This document shows, in pieces, positions 26,401-34,758 of a stretch of 64,000 bases of DNA. Location of the stretch: assembly GCF_041381155.1 (NCBI RefSeq), contig NC_091142.1:35947604-36011603 (forward strand), given 5' to 3'. The position numbers were made by a program, and so were the translations under genes. The notes below the pieces were generated by a model. The model was not told the origin of the DNA. It worked only from the letters and a program-made list of their open reading frames with translations, and ran no database searches. Position 1 is the stretch's first letter. Every line of letters begins with the position of its first letter. The stretch is from Argopecten irradians (taxonomy: Eukaryota; Mollusca; Bivalvia; Pectinida; Pectinidae).

Positions 26401-28813
26401 GACTTGTACACACGGTAGTGACACAGTTTCTGATGTTTCTACAGGCTGTAAATAAATCAATAATGAGGAACTGTGTTTATATGATGGTGAAAATAAAGAC
26501 GGAAATGTTCTATCGAAAGTAAGTATTGAAAAATACACAGAAGACAATTCGACAAATGTCAACTATATCAAGGATATGAAATTGTCTCTAGAGGTGACTG
26601 TGATGGTGATAAATTGTTGTAAGGAGCAAAAAGTGACACACATGGTTTCAAAATGAAGAATTCTACTAACGTAGTTAAATACGATCTCGAATTTACGACA
26701 TTTGATTTTAGGTTTTGACAAAAAAAAAATGAATTAAATGCATGAGAATGAGAATTCCTGTAATAGGAATTTAACAATAGTTCATGTTAGCTACGGCGCA
26801 TATGTTGTAAGTATTTGCTATTTATGGCAGCTAATAAAAAATGAAATGTTCTGAAATTATTATGCTATTATGATGATAAAAACCCAATCATCAGCAGCAC
26901 GGTATGTTTAAGCTATTTATACTATCTACTAACCTTCCTTTTCGCAGATTGAAGGATAAGTATAATGACAGTTGACATCGTTCCATTGCCATTCTGGATA
27001 TAAATGTCCACAATCTTCACCTTTGAAATTATCAGGCACATCAGGGGACCAGTTCGTAAATTTTACATTCGAATTGTCACCGACCCATCGCCAGTCACCT
27101 TCCCTTTCTTTGTCATTAGCTCCAATCCAAGGATGGTCTAAAACGCAATTATAAGCGTAAGCGAAATTATTCTTATCAAATTAACTTCTTCGTCACCTAT
27201 GATTAGATATCTTGTGCAGTTTCTTTTGAGATCGATATTTAATATTATAATGCAAGCTTGTTATTACATGCAATTACGTCGCTATCATTAAATACCTTAA
27301 TAAAATAATCTTTTTGACAGTTATGAACTACTGATATTTGATCAAGCTTTGGCTATAGAATATCATATGATTTATCAATTATCAATTTGATTATAACATA
27401 CAGCCCTAGTTTTTGATATTGTAAACTATGTGCATTATATATCAACGGCGTCATAAATCTTTGACGTCTGGTTAGGCTGATAAGAACGACTGCCTTGGTA
27501 ATTAGAGATATAATGCTATATCTGGGCTGGATAGTTACAATATATAATTTATCATTACATGATTCAATTCGCCACAAATTAAACGATGGTTTATACTCGC
27601 AATACTCCGGAGCAACTCTGCATTGAACTTATTCATAAAAAATGTTTTTTTTTCTATTCTTAATTTTACCTGAGTCACTGGTGAATGTTTTCAGCCAATT
27701 GTTCTCAGCCCTGGATTCTATTCTCACAAGGTTGGCATGGTTTTTCTGACATTCTTCCTGGACATATTATATTACAAGAAAAGGAATAAATGACTATCAA
27801 CTATACAAAATGTAACTCAAATCAAATCAAAGTCAATATCATATTATATCATACTATTACATACATATCATATTTTATACTTTATTTTCGATAAAAATTA
27901 GTCTAAAGAATATAGGCGTGACCAAAGGAAGCCTTAAAGATTGTATAGGAAATGTACAGTTTTTTTCAGCATTTTTGCAGTTTTATTTTATATGTAGATG
28001 ACATTTAAAATGAAAATGAAAATTGACCGTTGGTTTTACTTGAAGGGAGTATGCATATGCGTTTTAACCTGTTTGAGTAATATACGAGTATATAAACATC
28101 ATTTCAAAACAGTTTCAATATTTCTATCTTAAAATGCGGAGTGTTATATCACTCTAACAAATATTTACATAAACTAATCCATACCCAACAAAATTTAATT
28201 ACATACTTTGGTCCTATCTTTAGACAGTGAGGCATGCATATATCATTAAAGACCATTGAATTAATCTCAAATAAAAAAAATCATATGTATTTCAGTGTGA
28301 ATAGTTATGACGTATTCTATATTGAATTACCTGTGCCGTGGCCCAGGTTGTTTTCGTTGTAGTAACGCGATAACAGTGCTGCTCATATTTGGACCAACCT
28401 GTCTGACATGTAACACCCAGGTCGTTTTTACCTTTAAAATATTTAAAACATATATAGCGCTTGTATGTGGAACATTTTAAATGCTTCATTTTTTCCCTTT
28501 CTTAAAAGCTGTAACACTCACAAGTTAATTGCTGGAATAGTTTTTCGCTTACCTGAAACATTTCTACAGTTCATATTTTCCAAATGTTTTACCAATAAAA
28601 CCAAAATTACTGACATGCAAACATTAAAGCCGTTAAGTGAGTCGTAATAGGTATATAAATTATGAATGCATGTTACGATCATGGAACTAGCGTTGATACT
28701 AGCAGCAATATATGTATTTTCGATGTAGATTATAAATATAACAACTTACTATTGGCATACACCGTTATCCCAAGTAGCAGAACTATCACTACCACCGCTT
28801 GTATGAGAGACAT
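8158..28813 (-). CDS. giant secreted lectin/FN3-like repeat protein gene (copy A)
   Basis: A 22-exon gene (23 with a tentative 11-nt exon) joins into about 3,400 codons. In order it encodes a signal peptide, a six-Cys C-type lectin domain (residues about 25-153), a Cys-rich segment, an EGF-like segment with W-C-W-P-G-N-C, and then more than a dozen beta-sandwich repeats. These repeats each show D-x-T-P-P-x-x-G followed by W-x-G-F-x-D-x-x-S-G-I and Y-x-V-x-V-G. No membrane segment is seen near the C-terminus (ends FVDKVTMV), so it is probably an extracellular matrix or pattern-recognition protein. The repeats resemble FN3/Ig-like modules; I cannot name the family. Splice phases are consistent through all junctions except exon 5/6 and exon 17/18. 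A 2-nt insertion at the exon 17 donor and a TAA in exon 21 may make this copy non-functional as assembled. Confidence 0.8.
8688..9197 (-). CDS. copy A exon 21 (contains an in-frame TAA)
   Basis: 510 nt, phase 1 in and out. Encodes SKNKATRMLHYGNSETELE, then LPVIQSSSGVMFSWEIPHGT, then a TAA at 8,907-8,905, then in the same frame GINGNSYRIRRGANILTQWE and IQACGQDNMFCQLVNGTVL and RTPPTLTG. The sequence beyond the stop is clearly coding in character and its phase fits exon 22, so the TAA looks like a recent nonsense change or a sequence error. Copy B leaves the window before this point. Confidence 0.78.
9319..10584 (-). CDS. copy A exon 20: FN3-like repeats
   Basis: 1,266 nt, phase 1 in and out. 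Starts GDDLVSNMNIGLNTLMSW. Contains VDNEHPYAGIVYN, LDSTPPVHVKISS and MDHTPPSITNASM boundaries and DLESGMREIYVGAGSS. It ends CSCEIS before GTAAGT. Identical length in copy B (62,459-63,724). Confidence 0.88.
11000..11187. repeat. 188-bp hairpin element in intron 19 of copy A
   Basis: Outer arms TATTCCGTATTTGC...AGAGTTA and TAACTCT...TTCGGAATA. Next come GTAGGTATTGATTGT and ACAATCAATACCTAC. The inner arms GAGCG...AAGTCAT and ATGACTT...CGCTC surround the centre. Copy B has the same element at about 61,845-62,033, so it was inserted before the duplication. Confidence 0.75.
11277..12886 (-). CDS. copy A exon 19: several FN3-like repeats
   Basis: 1,610 nt, phase 2 in, 1 out. Repeat boundaries VDTTPPVVLSPPVLG, IDPTPPHQGGIIEPI and IDNTAPSVRRGKYI are clear, with FKDLESGIGTYYVTVG and FTDPQSGIHSYQVALG. 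A Cys-rich insert HSCDAAYCNKDCTCAVISQK lies between two repeats. The donor GTCTGT is weak, but phase and the copy B match support it. Confidence 0.87.
13015..13198 (-). CDS. copy A exon 18
   Basis: 184 nt, phase 1 expected in, phase 2 out, donor GTAAGT. Encodes SQWISNFIPGMTYYCTVQAC then NGAGLCTSVSSNGF and ITDNSPPLPGIVHVG. Its own frame is intact and of the same length as copy B (59,840-60,023). Confidence 0.85.
13643..13801 (-). CDS. copy A exon 17 (2-nt insertion at donor)
   Basis: Phase 0 in. Encodes ADIDFQPNTTHTGCHWSGF then SDPHSGIKYYSARLGTSP. Copy B reads GGAACAAAAACAG before the GT donor and leaves phase 1, which exon 18 requires. Copy A reads GGAACAAAAACAAAG, 2 nt longer, leaving phase 0. 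Exon 18 then reaches a TGA within a dozen codons, so this is a predicted frameshift unless splicing differs. Confidence 0.8.
15451..15596. repeat. 73-bp tandem duplication in intron 16
   Basis: Two head-to-tail copies (15,451-15,523 and 15,524-15,596), each starting TTTACGGTCACAT and containing CTGAAATCGTTGATGACATG, differ at only a few bases. Absent from the matching intron of copy B. Confidence 0.85.
15651..16077 (-). repeat. 54-bp minisatellite, 8 units, each with a splice donor
   Basis: Units are the last 48 nt of exon 16 plus the first 6 nt of the intron (GTAAGT), repeated head to tail. Donor hexamers from high to low coordinate are GTAAGT, GTAAGT, GTAACT, GTAGGT, GTAAGT, GTAAGT, GTAAGT, GTAAGT. 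The last unit (15,651-15,705) is 55 nt and shifts the frame by one. When a donor is skipped, its GTAAGT is translated as Val-Ser. Copy B has one unit, which is presumably the ancestral state. Confidence 0.9.
15706..16131 (-). CDS. copy A exon 16: variable-length exon over a donor-bearing minisatellite
   Basis: Starts after TTGTTGTAG in phase 0 and encodes VTNGAELSSATASDEFVMDR, then a 48-nt end segment DRSSPARGVVKDGLLE. The shortest form ends at 16,030 (102 nt, the same length as the exon in copy B). The frame stays open through six more 54-nt units, each encoding V-S-D-R-S-A-P-A-V-G-I-V-R-D-G-L-L-E, and each ends with a possible donor: 15,976, 15,922, 15,868, 15,814, 15,760, 15,706. The limits given are the longest in-frame form. 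Which donor is used cannot be read from DNA. Confidence 0.7.
16360..16442. repeat. short palindrome in intron 15 of copy A
   Basis: The arms GATGAAGAA...GAACTGC and GCAGTTC...TTCTTCATC flank a GAA centre. The same three-base centre is seen in the palindrome at 1,819. I do not see it in the matching intron of copy B. Confidence 0.55.
16645..16955 (-). CDS. copy A exon 15: one FN3-like repeat
   Basis: 311 nt starting AFDHVGHQTTAVSNGVMF and DNTPPVTGTISVG, with HWTGVRDNESGIS. The donor is CCT-GTAGGT, chosen because it gives phase 0, matches exon 16 and keeps the Y-Y-V-x5-N spacing of sister repeats. A second GT four bases downstream (GTAACT) would shift the frame. Copy B has CTT-GTAAGT at the same site. 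Confidence 0.82.
17251..17367 (-). CDS. copy A exon 14
   Basis: 117 nt, phase 1 in and out, donor GTAAGT. Encodes GSNPYAQDVVPETDVGLYHS and PGVTYYVTVT, the end of one repeat and the start of the Y-Y-V-T-V strand. Same length in copy B. Confidence 0.85.
17828..18512 (-). CDS. copy A exon 13
   Basis: 685 nt, phase 0 in, 1 out. Starts LSTCQKLPLYPHVKMQTC, then CVEVFCPEGSMGSRCGPL, a small Cys-rich lead, then VTTIVKDDIPSVQTCGNGF and VDITPPVVGDVIF and HWDGFQDFDGYRTLGYP. The copy B exon at 49,572-50,256 has the same length. Confidence 0.87.
18786..20158 (-). CDS. copy A exon 12: FN3-like repeats
   Basis: A 1,373-nt exon from the acceptor GTGCCAG to GAG and donor GTATGT (phase 1 in, 0 out). Encodes two or three divergent repeats with WEGFSHVGDMTHELGIGE and RYFVTVRAITSGGSTDTISD. 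The last 112 bases, from 18,897 down, are the first part shared with copy B. Confidence 0.85.
20485..21676 (-). CDS. copy A exon 11: FN3-like repeats
   Basis: A 1,192-nt exon starting EICPEYSNCYCPSVGVCAYY. It encodes at least three repeat boundaries: LADDSPPAVGVVSEG, LDKTPPLITNVTL and VDETPPVCPPSLP. The repeats show WDGFIDHESGIHSYKVGVG and IRDVYIGVGSTEY. Phase 0 in, phase 1 out with donor GTAAGT. Confidence 0.85.
22105..23269 (-). CDS. copy A exon 10
   Basis: A 1,165-nt exon. The phase-2 join fits the acceptor TTATTTGTTAG, giving RLCLRFIAHGGGHL. It ends LGIARLGPNV-type sequence at a GTAAGT donor in phase 0. It contains a segment DLCYHFDDAHPVHCLET and later a beta-sandwich with DIHSGLYSVDWSLGTTFGG, a divergent form of the D-x-x-S-G-I signature. 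This part has no counterpart in copy B. Confidence 0.8.
23839..23968 (-). CDS. copy A exon 9
   Basis: Starts after TTTTTTCAG and ends CAACG with donor GTGAGT (phase 2). Encodes GGENTIKTTNLHSDPQS and then HLMSFDTVINNERSAG. No domain recognised. Confidence 0.7.
24066..24335 (-). CDS. copy A exon 8
   Basis: Phase 1 in and out. Starts LAKVPEVLTCRMMVIDTNND and ends VDISIVIKTITG. Contains two cysteines and several N-x-S/T sequons. The beta-sandwich pattern with a conserved aromatic-poor core is consistent with a divergent extracellular module, not further identified. Confidence 0.75.
25114..25242 (-). CDS. copy A exon 7: EGF-like Cys-rich module
   Basis: Phase 1 in and out, donor GTAAGT. Encodes GTCSWEDRWCWPGNCGNS then YAKDCQCES and QSRCQ. 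Six to seven cysteines in about 43 residues suggest a small disulfide-rich EGF-like module, a type found next to such FN3-like repeats in large invertebrate extracellular proteins. Confidence 0.75.
25551..25698 (-). CDS. copy A exon 6
   Basis: Starts after TTTTAG and ends CCTAAAG with donor GTCACT (phase 1). It encodes GNPYAILLEFQDFGPDGPF then LSFILINFKSGGYPF, a hydrophobic beta-rich stretch without cysteines. Only this frame is open, and its end phase matches exon 7. The start phase is 0, which conflicts with exon 5. Confidence 0.65.
26121..26131 (-). CDS. copy A: candidate 11-nt micro-exon
   Basis: Between exons 5 and 6 the minus strand has a strong pyrimidine tract and TGCAG, then ATTTCAAATAT, then GTAAAA. 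Eleven bases would encode N-F-K-Y after the phase-1 nucleotide and convert the phase from 1 to 0, exactly what exon 6 needs. Adding it makes the total coding length divisible by three (after discounting the 2-nt lesion in exon 17). This is an inference from phase only. Confidence 0.3.
26329..26445 (-). CDS. copy A exon 5: Cys-rich segment
   Basis: Phase 1 in and out. Encodes about 39 residues beginning ACRNIRNCVTTVCTSL, with further cysteines in ITCSQCEK and NRECA. No domain recognised. The donor is GTACCT. The joining of this exon to exon 6 at 25,698 is out of phase as read (see the 11-nt candidate exon). Confidence 0.65.
26934..27137 (-). CDS. copy A exon 4: C-type lectin domain, sugar-binding part
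   Basis: Encodes HPWIGANDKEREGDWRW, then NWSPDVPDNFKGEDCGH, then WQWNDVNC and SICEKE. The WND motif of calcium-dependent lectins is kept. At the EPN/QPD position the sequence reads V-P-D, so sugar specificity cannot be read off. Six cysteines across exons 2-4 make a long-form domain. Phase 1 on both sides. Confidence 0.88.
27670..27757 (-). CDS. copy A exon 3: C-type lectin domain, middle
   Basis: Starts after TCCAG and ends at GGTAAAAT (phase 1). It encodes EECQKNHANLVRIESRAEN and then NWLKTFTSDS, the third lectin cysteine and the helix 2 region. Confidence 0.85.
28331..28431 (-). CDS. copy A exon 2: C-type lectin domain, N-terminal part
   Basis: Bounded by TTTAAAG and a GTAATT donor, phase 1 in and phase 0 out. 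It encodes CQTGWSKYEQHCYRV, the two N-terminal cysteines and WIGLE-preceding strand typical of long-form C-type lectin domains, and ends in TTWATAQ. Confidence 0.85.
28750..28813 (-). CDS. copy A exon 1: signal peptide
   Basis: The ATG at 28,813 opens a 21-residue segment, MSLIQAVVVIVLLLGITVYA then N, a textbook secretory signal peptide with a hydrophobic core. The exon ends at a GTAAGT donor in phase 1. The next exon completes the codon as Ser. Start choice rests on this signal peptide; no upstream exon was needed. Confidence 0.8.
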
Positions 28814-30092
28814 TCTGATTCGGCTTTAGACTGCCAAAACGTCGCAGAATATTTGGTTTTCTGGAAAGCACATTTCTTATTGGTATTTTATTTGTTAATG
28901 ACTGTTTTACAGGTGTTGTTAGTACTTCTTGTTGGAAGTTTTGATATATAACCCCTTGATAACACGCCCTAACATAGCTATCGTTTACACAGTAGGCGAA
29001 CTCCATTGCAAAATACCGGATGTTGCGACCGCCGAAGCGAGAGATTTGTTTGGAAAACACAGTATGCAGATGATCAAGGTAATGTTTTCGATATTTTCGC
29101 ACGATCAAGAAGGTTATCGGAAATTCCTTTGATACTAATTTGTACTTCTTCGAAAATGACACATATAATAACATGAAAATAGATCGAATCAGTGCCAGTA
29201 GTACTCTCTGTGGCCGATAGTCTCGCAAATTGTTTGTATAATTAAATCGTAGATTATCTTTCACTTACAGTTTACTAATTTTTCCTCCATTTGATAATAC
29301 TTTAAAATTAATTCAAAGTACTTCTCATAGAAAGCATTAGAATCTTAAAAAAACAAATTAAACATCGATTATAAACAGCATCCTTGTTTGATTTGTAGCG
29401 AGAATACTGTATGTTGATAGCGATTTTGGTTTTATATGACTGTATGCATTGTTGGATTAATCATTTTTTCTGTTAGTGAATTAAGACCCCTTTTCACACA
29501 GATAGATAATTTGGATAATGGAGTTATTGCCCAGAGAGTAGCGAAGATTTTGATGACATCATTAACCACTGTATACAAGAGAACTGTTCTTAAAATTGCA
29601 TTTGTAAACAAAAATACATCCTTAGGAAGAGCAGTAAAAAAAAACAAAAGAATTTTCAAATAATTCCAAAAGAAATAAGCCTTCTGGGAAAGCATACAGT
29701 CTCGTATGATGAAAACTGTGGTGTTCGTGTTAGGCTTCCTCCAAACCCCAATGTACCAATGCAATTTTCACTGAAAACTATCTGAATGTTGACCAATCAA
29801 AAGTCAGAGAACTTGAAAAAGGAATTCCCAACAAGACAATCTGCATTGACTTGGTTATTTGAAGTAGTGTAGTGGATAAAGTGATATATACTTCCGGTTA
29901 TGATCTCAGATGTAATGGACGTTTCAGATTGAAGCTCCAAAATCTGCGGTCATCGGTCATCGGTTATTAATTGAGAGTACACCCTGTCTCTCATTGTGTG
30001 TATGTGACTTGAACATTTATAGATTCTACTGATTATTTTTGAACGAAATCGTAATGTGAAATAGTGTTTTATTTCACTGCCATATCTTTGAT
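28814..30092. other. region upstream of copy A and LINE leader
   Basis: This would hold the promoter and 5' UTR of copy A on the minus strand, but I find no convincing TATA or initiator. Short open frames at 28,929-29,132 and 29,436-29,663 (plus strand) show no recognised domain. From about 29,870 the sequence is probably the 5' UTR of the LINE that follows. Confidence 0.4.
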
Positions 30093-30967
30093 ATGGCCTC
30101 TGGTCAGGGCCGTAATGGCAGACAGAGTACTCGGAACCAGAACAGCAGGTAGTACAAGAAGGACTGCTACTACCTTATTGATGTTGGTAATTACACCCCA
30201 GAATGTCATTGATTCGGTTGAGAATTTGTGTGGCCCGGGCGCGTTATATGATTTTGTACCTAAAGGTAGTAACGGATATGAGATAACTCTAGACGGAAAG
30301 GCTTCGGCCCAGATTTTGTTGGATGGAATTATCGTGGCACATAAACTTCGAGAAGTCTCTGAAGTTGTTAAATCATTTATTGTTGTTTCATTCCTCCACA
30401 TTCCTGCCTACATTGGTGACAAGGAACTGGAAAACAAACTGACAATGCTAGAAGTAACTGTTACCATTCCAAAGGCGCTATAATCCGGGTACGGAAATAG
30501 CGGACGGCACGCGATTTGTCAAAGTTAGCCTACCACCTATACTGCCTTCCATTCAATAAACAGTTAAGCTTGGCAACTCTTATTATCGTGTTGTTCTTAC
30601 AAACCAAAAGAGAATGTGTTCGCTTCGTCACTCAATCGAACATTTATTTCGAGACTGTCCCCAGTTCTGTTGTTACAAATGCAAAAGGCAAGGTCATTAC
30701 GCGCGTAACTGTAAGACTGAGCCATGTACACGGTGTGGTGATATTCGAGTAGATTGTCCATGTGAAATTACTGCACCCGCATCGGTAGCCCTGTGTGACA
30801 TTTGTGGTTCGTTTGATTGTCGTTGTGACATGGAGAGAGATGACAACCGTTGTGTCGACTGTGACAAATTTATCTGCATTTGTGAAAGTTATGGATCGAA
30901 TGAGGAAGATGGTGATGATGATGGCGACGATGATATAGATAACAATACGCGCGCGTGGAGACGATGA
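30093..30967 (+). pseudogene. LINE ORF1 (gag-like, CCHC zinc knuckle), frameshifted
   Basis: Three frames carry one ORF1. The N-terminus is MASGQGRNGRQSTRNQNS followed by an in-frame TAG. From about 30,200 to 30,483 the frame reads VIDSVENLCGPGALYDFVPK and ILLDGIIVAHKLREVSEVV and FLHIPAYIGDKELENKL, an RNA-binding gag-type domain. The third frame (30,614-30,967) carries LFRDCPQFCCYKCKRQGHYA then RNC, a CCHC knuckle followed by more Cys pairs and an acidic tail. At least two frameshifts and one stop make it dead. Confidence 0.7.
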
Positions 30968-30994
30968 GCGCGATGAGGATTTCTTGTTCAAGTT

Positions 30995-31553
30995 GTGAGT
31001 AGTGAGGGATTGGATGGTCGGTTTTTACATGTTAAATTACAAATAGATAACAAAGTATTACATGTTATTAACGTTTACGCACCTAATGTATTGAATAATA
31101 GGCTAAACTTTTTTCGCCTAGTTATTTCAAGGTTGGAAAGTTTGGACGGTTATGTCATTATGGGTGGTAATTATAACACTACTCTATGTTCTTTAGATAG
31201 AAGTGGAACTACTTACCATGTTGAAAACAAATGTGTTAAATTGCTGAAAGAGTTAATTGACAAATATGATTTGGTTGATGTGTGGAGGAGCCGAAATATA
31301 CAATGTTCGGTTTTTTTCACGTCAACAAATTAGAAATGGAGTGATGTCTCAAAGTAGGATAGATTATTTTATTGTTTCACGTGAACTTCTTAATCATATC
31401 CAAAATGTGTATTACAATGACACGTCTTTAAATGATCATGGTATGGTATCTCTAAAAGCTGAATTGGATGACGTAGAGAATGGCCCGGAACTTTGGGCTC
31501 TTAATAATAAATTTCTTTTTGAAGAAGAGTATGTCCTAAAATTAAAAAGATAA
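30995..31553 (+). pseudogene. LINE ORF2 endonuclease part, frameshifted
   Basis: Contains VLHVINVYAPNVLNNRLNFF, a GGNYN box and, after a frameshift near 31,330, QSRIDYFIVSRELLNHI and SLNDHGMVSLKAEL. These are the N-V-Y-A-P-N, G-G-D-F-N, R-I-D-Y and S-x-D-H motifs of APE-type LINE endonucleases. The catalytic-box Asp is Asn (GGNYN). The N-terminal part of the domain is missing, so ORF1 and ORF2 are joined by a deletion. Confidence 0.7.
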
Positions 31554-32735
31554 TATCTGAAAGGAGACAGGACGAAATGTATAGTACATTTCCTTTGATC
31601 TGGTGGGATAATCTAAAGCATGAGATTAAGTGTGTTTCGCTGCTGTGCGGTAAATCTAGACGAAAAAATCAATTCTTACTACAATAGAATTCAGAATTAA
31701 TAGAGTGATTTATCTGCAATACTTGTAGATAGTGAGAACGAGGGGTTCATACAAAAAAGAGAATAAAAATCGGATTTCGAGAAATTCGAAACTGAGAAAA
31801 GTCAAGGGGCTATCTTAAGGTCTAAATCTAAATGGGCTATCGATAGTGACAGAAATACAGCATATTTTTTAAGACAAGAAAAGCTCAATCAAGGTTTAAA
31901 GAAAATAAGTCAACCAATGACTGATAGTGGTGTTTTGTTAACCACAACGGATTCTGTATTACATGAAATTTATTTATTCTCTAGAAATCTATATCCTTGT
32001 CTACAGGTTAATGAGGATGAAACGGATGACTTTTTATAACGAGGATGAAACGGATGATTTTTTACAATGTATTGATAAGAAATTATCTTCTTGTGATCGG
32101 AATTTTTATAACCGTTCTTTAGATAGTGAGGAAATAAAGTCTGCATTGACTGGAATGTCTCGTAATGAAAGTCCCGGAAAAGACGGTCTTACTGTTGAAT
32201 TCTATGTCAGATTTTATGATGATTTTGAGAGTATTTTATTACATTTATTCAAATCGATTGCAGCAAATGGCGAATTATCTAAATCTATGAAATTGGGTGT
32301 TATTAGTTTAGTATATAAGAATAAGGGTGAAAAAAATAATCTTAAAAACTGGAGACCTATTAGTCTCCTGAATGTCGATTATAAAATTCTTGCGAGGGTT
32401 ATGTCCAATAGGTTAAAACGAGTTTTGCCTTTTACTGTCTCCCCTTATCAGAGTTGTCGTGTATTGGGTGGGGACATTGCTGATAATTTAACGAATGTCA
32501 GAGATGTCATAGACCTGGTTGAAAGGGATAACTTAAGTGGATATATTTTAAAAATTGATCAAGAAAAGGCTTTTGATAGAGATGACCATAAATATATGTT
32601 TAAGGTACTAGAAAAAATTGGATTTGGTGAGATATTCATCAGCTGGATAAATATATTTTATTCTGATATTTACAGTAGGCCTAGTGTATAATGCAACGGG
32701 TTTTTAAGGTTCATCAAGCCAGGTTTTTTTGTAAG
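31554..32735 (+). pseudogene. LINE ORF2 reverse transcriptase, first part
   Basis: After a degraded stretch with several stops, 31,963-32,735 encodes RT fingers and palm: RNESPGKDGLTVEFYVRFYD, NLKNWRPISLLNVDYKILA, SNRLKRVLPFTVSPYQS and YILKIDQEKAFDRDDHKYMF. The in-frame TAA at about 32,690 is followed in frame by NGFLRFIKPGFFV up to the insertion point. A 24-bp word GAGGATGAAACGGATGA is tandemly duplicated at 32,013-32,060. Confidence 0.75.
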
Positions 32736-33853
32736 TGAATTTTCTTTCAGAATTACATGAAAAGTATGGCATGTCATATATCGTTGTTTTTTTCTTGGCC
32801 AATACTATTCAAAAATGTAGTAGATCCAAGTACAATTCAATAGAACAAAAAACATTTAGTTAATATCGAACATTTAAAAAAAACAAATGCATCAATTGCA
32901 GTGATGTCCAAAACTGTTTAAAAAAGGTAAAACATAATCATGAAGATACAAGGAAGTGCATGCCCTCATTTAAGAATATTTTTATGTGCAGGAAAACCAC
33001 AGACTATAGACCAAACAAAATAAATAAATTAATCAAGTCTAAAAAACTGAAAGGACCCATTTTGGAACTACTTTCTAAAAAGTATGGAGGCCTTTCATGA
33101 TCAGACACATTATTTCAATTTTAGCATATTTATTCTGAATGGTTTCACAAAAGTGTCAATTTAATGTAATTTATAAAATGTTTTAAGGAAAAATTTGTTT
33201 TAATTATTCATTTGACTTCTAAGATTTGGAAATCTGCACTATGATTGCTAATGGACAAAAATTCCATACCATATACCGGTATTTTTAAGATACATATGTA
33301 TAGCTGATCAATGTAGGATTGAATTTATAACTGATACCATGAGGTACAGATACAGGATACCTCCTGTATATATTCATAAAATGAATCAATGTCAATGTTT
33401 CCTCGCAACTTCTTACGTCGTAGAATTGTCTATGCTCCAATCAAGGTGAGGATAACAAAAATTACACTCGGATTTCTTTGACCGTCATTAACCGTTTCCA
33501 ATGTGTCTTGGGATCATTCTGTAAACAAATTAGAAATTGTAAAATTGGTTAGATGATTGTCTGTAAAGAGTAATGGAACCAGACAAAAAAATACATGTAA
33601 AAGAGGCACAAAATGGGTAAAACTAATAAACTTGAAACAGTATTATAAATACATAAATATTGATTAAATTTCAATATTCTTGTGAATATGACTTACCTAG
33701 CACCAAAAGTTCATGTACTCTTTAGGATTAGAACAAATAGGAATTGTTATATTCTGTATTAGTATACCTCATCCATGTATTAGTCAATTCAGTATCACGT
33801 GATTAAAAACAATCGTCATGACATCTGTATTTGCGCTACATTGATTGAAATTC
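32736..33853. other. non-coding left flank of the insertion
   Basis: AT-rich sequence with no supported gene. A short segment near 33,050-33,110 and elsewhere gives only short frames. Nothing recognisable. Confidence 0.5.
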
Positions 33854-34758
33854 CGTTATGTCACCCCCGAATCGTTATGTCGCCCTCGTTATGTCACCCT
33901 CGCGTGAGCTTCATCCGGGTAGTCTCTAGATGTAACGTACTACTGTTGATGTTTCTAGAGAGGTTCCGGGTAAAAGTGATATGGCGGCTTCAGGACGAAT
34001 CGTTTACTCCAGTTTACAATACGTATCATTTATATCAGATTAACACATGATTTAAGGTAAACTTGTATTAATTGAATGTTATTGTGTATTTCTTAATCAT
34101 CACTTCATCTCTGTTTCTTGTGTATAATTTGTACATGTGCGAAGACGGTCTGACAGTTGTTTAGACTACGGGGCAAGACACATGTACCTATGGTAACGGT
34201 ATATTTTCCGTTACGTTAGGCCAAAAGCTTACATTACTGCTCGAGATTTTCAACATTTCAATGATAAACAAATTATTGAAATCTACGATGTAAGTACCAA
34301 CCGTGTCCCCTTCCTAGTCACAGCTTGAACATATCGGAAATGTATGTACATGTACGGTAGCCTAATAGCATACCTAACGTGTAACTCTGAATACTCCCGC
34401 AAGCTCAACAAGTGCGGGAAATAATAGTAGAACTCCAAAACAATAGTTACAACATACACTGTGTGGTTTGAGTGTTTTGTTACATTTCTTTTATTTTATA
34501 ATAAATGTATAATAATGTCTCCTGCTACCTAGCATTTTTTTTTTATTTTGGTGCAAACACCGATGTTATCCTGGTATGGGCAATTAAAGCAGAATATTTC
34601 AATATTTTCAATATGTTCAATTTGGATAGAAACAGTAATATTCGTATAATAAAACAATTGATGCCCCCGTTATGGAGCGACATGACGATTTGCCAACCCT
34701 CGAGTGGTCATGTCACCCTCGGTCTACGCCCTCGGGTGACATAACGACTCTCGGGTGG
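33854..34758. mobile_element. small inverted-repeat element (MITE-like)
   Basis: Clusters of GTTATGTCACCC-type words at 33,854-33,905 face complementary clusters at 34,660-34,758 (GGGTGACATAAC, CTCGGGTGGTTAAA). Between them is 750 bp of AT-rich non-coding DNA. The right end abuts the point where the Gypsy-type element loses homology. It could be a foldback element, or a satellite-like cluster on each side. Confidence 0.4.

Larger units (their letters stand above)
8424..28749 (-). other. introns of copy A
   Basis: Introns of about 80-1,850 nt separate the exons listed. Those above 300 nt are 10,585-11,276 (holds a 188-bp hairpin), 13,199-13,642, 13,802-15,650 (73-bp tandem duplication, otherwise nothing seen), 16,132-16,644 (hairpin), 17,368-17,827, 20,159-20,484, 21,677-22,104, 23,270-23,838, 24,336-25,113, 25,243-25,550, 25,699-26,328, 26,446-26,933, 27,138-27,669, 27,758-28,330 and 28,432-28,749. 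I see no other genes in them. Confidence 0.6.

Noticed and set aside
29436..29870. Gene upstream of the LINE on the plus strand
   Set aside because: Short frames with no recognised domain and several stops. It may be a relic, but I cannot support a call.
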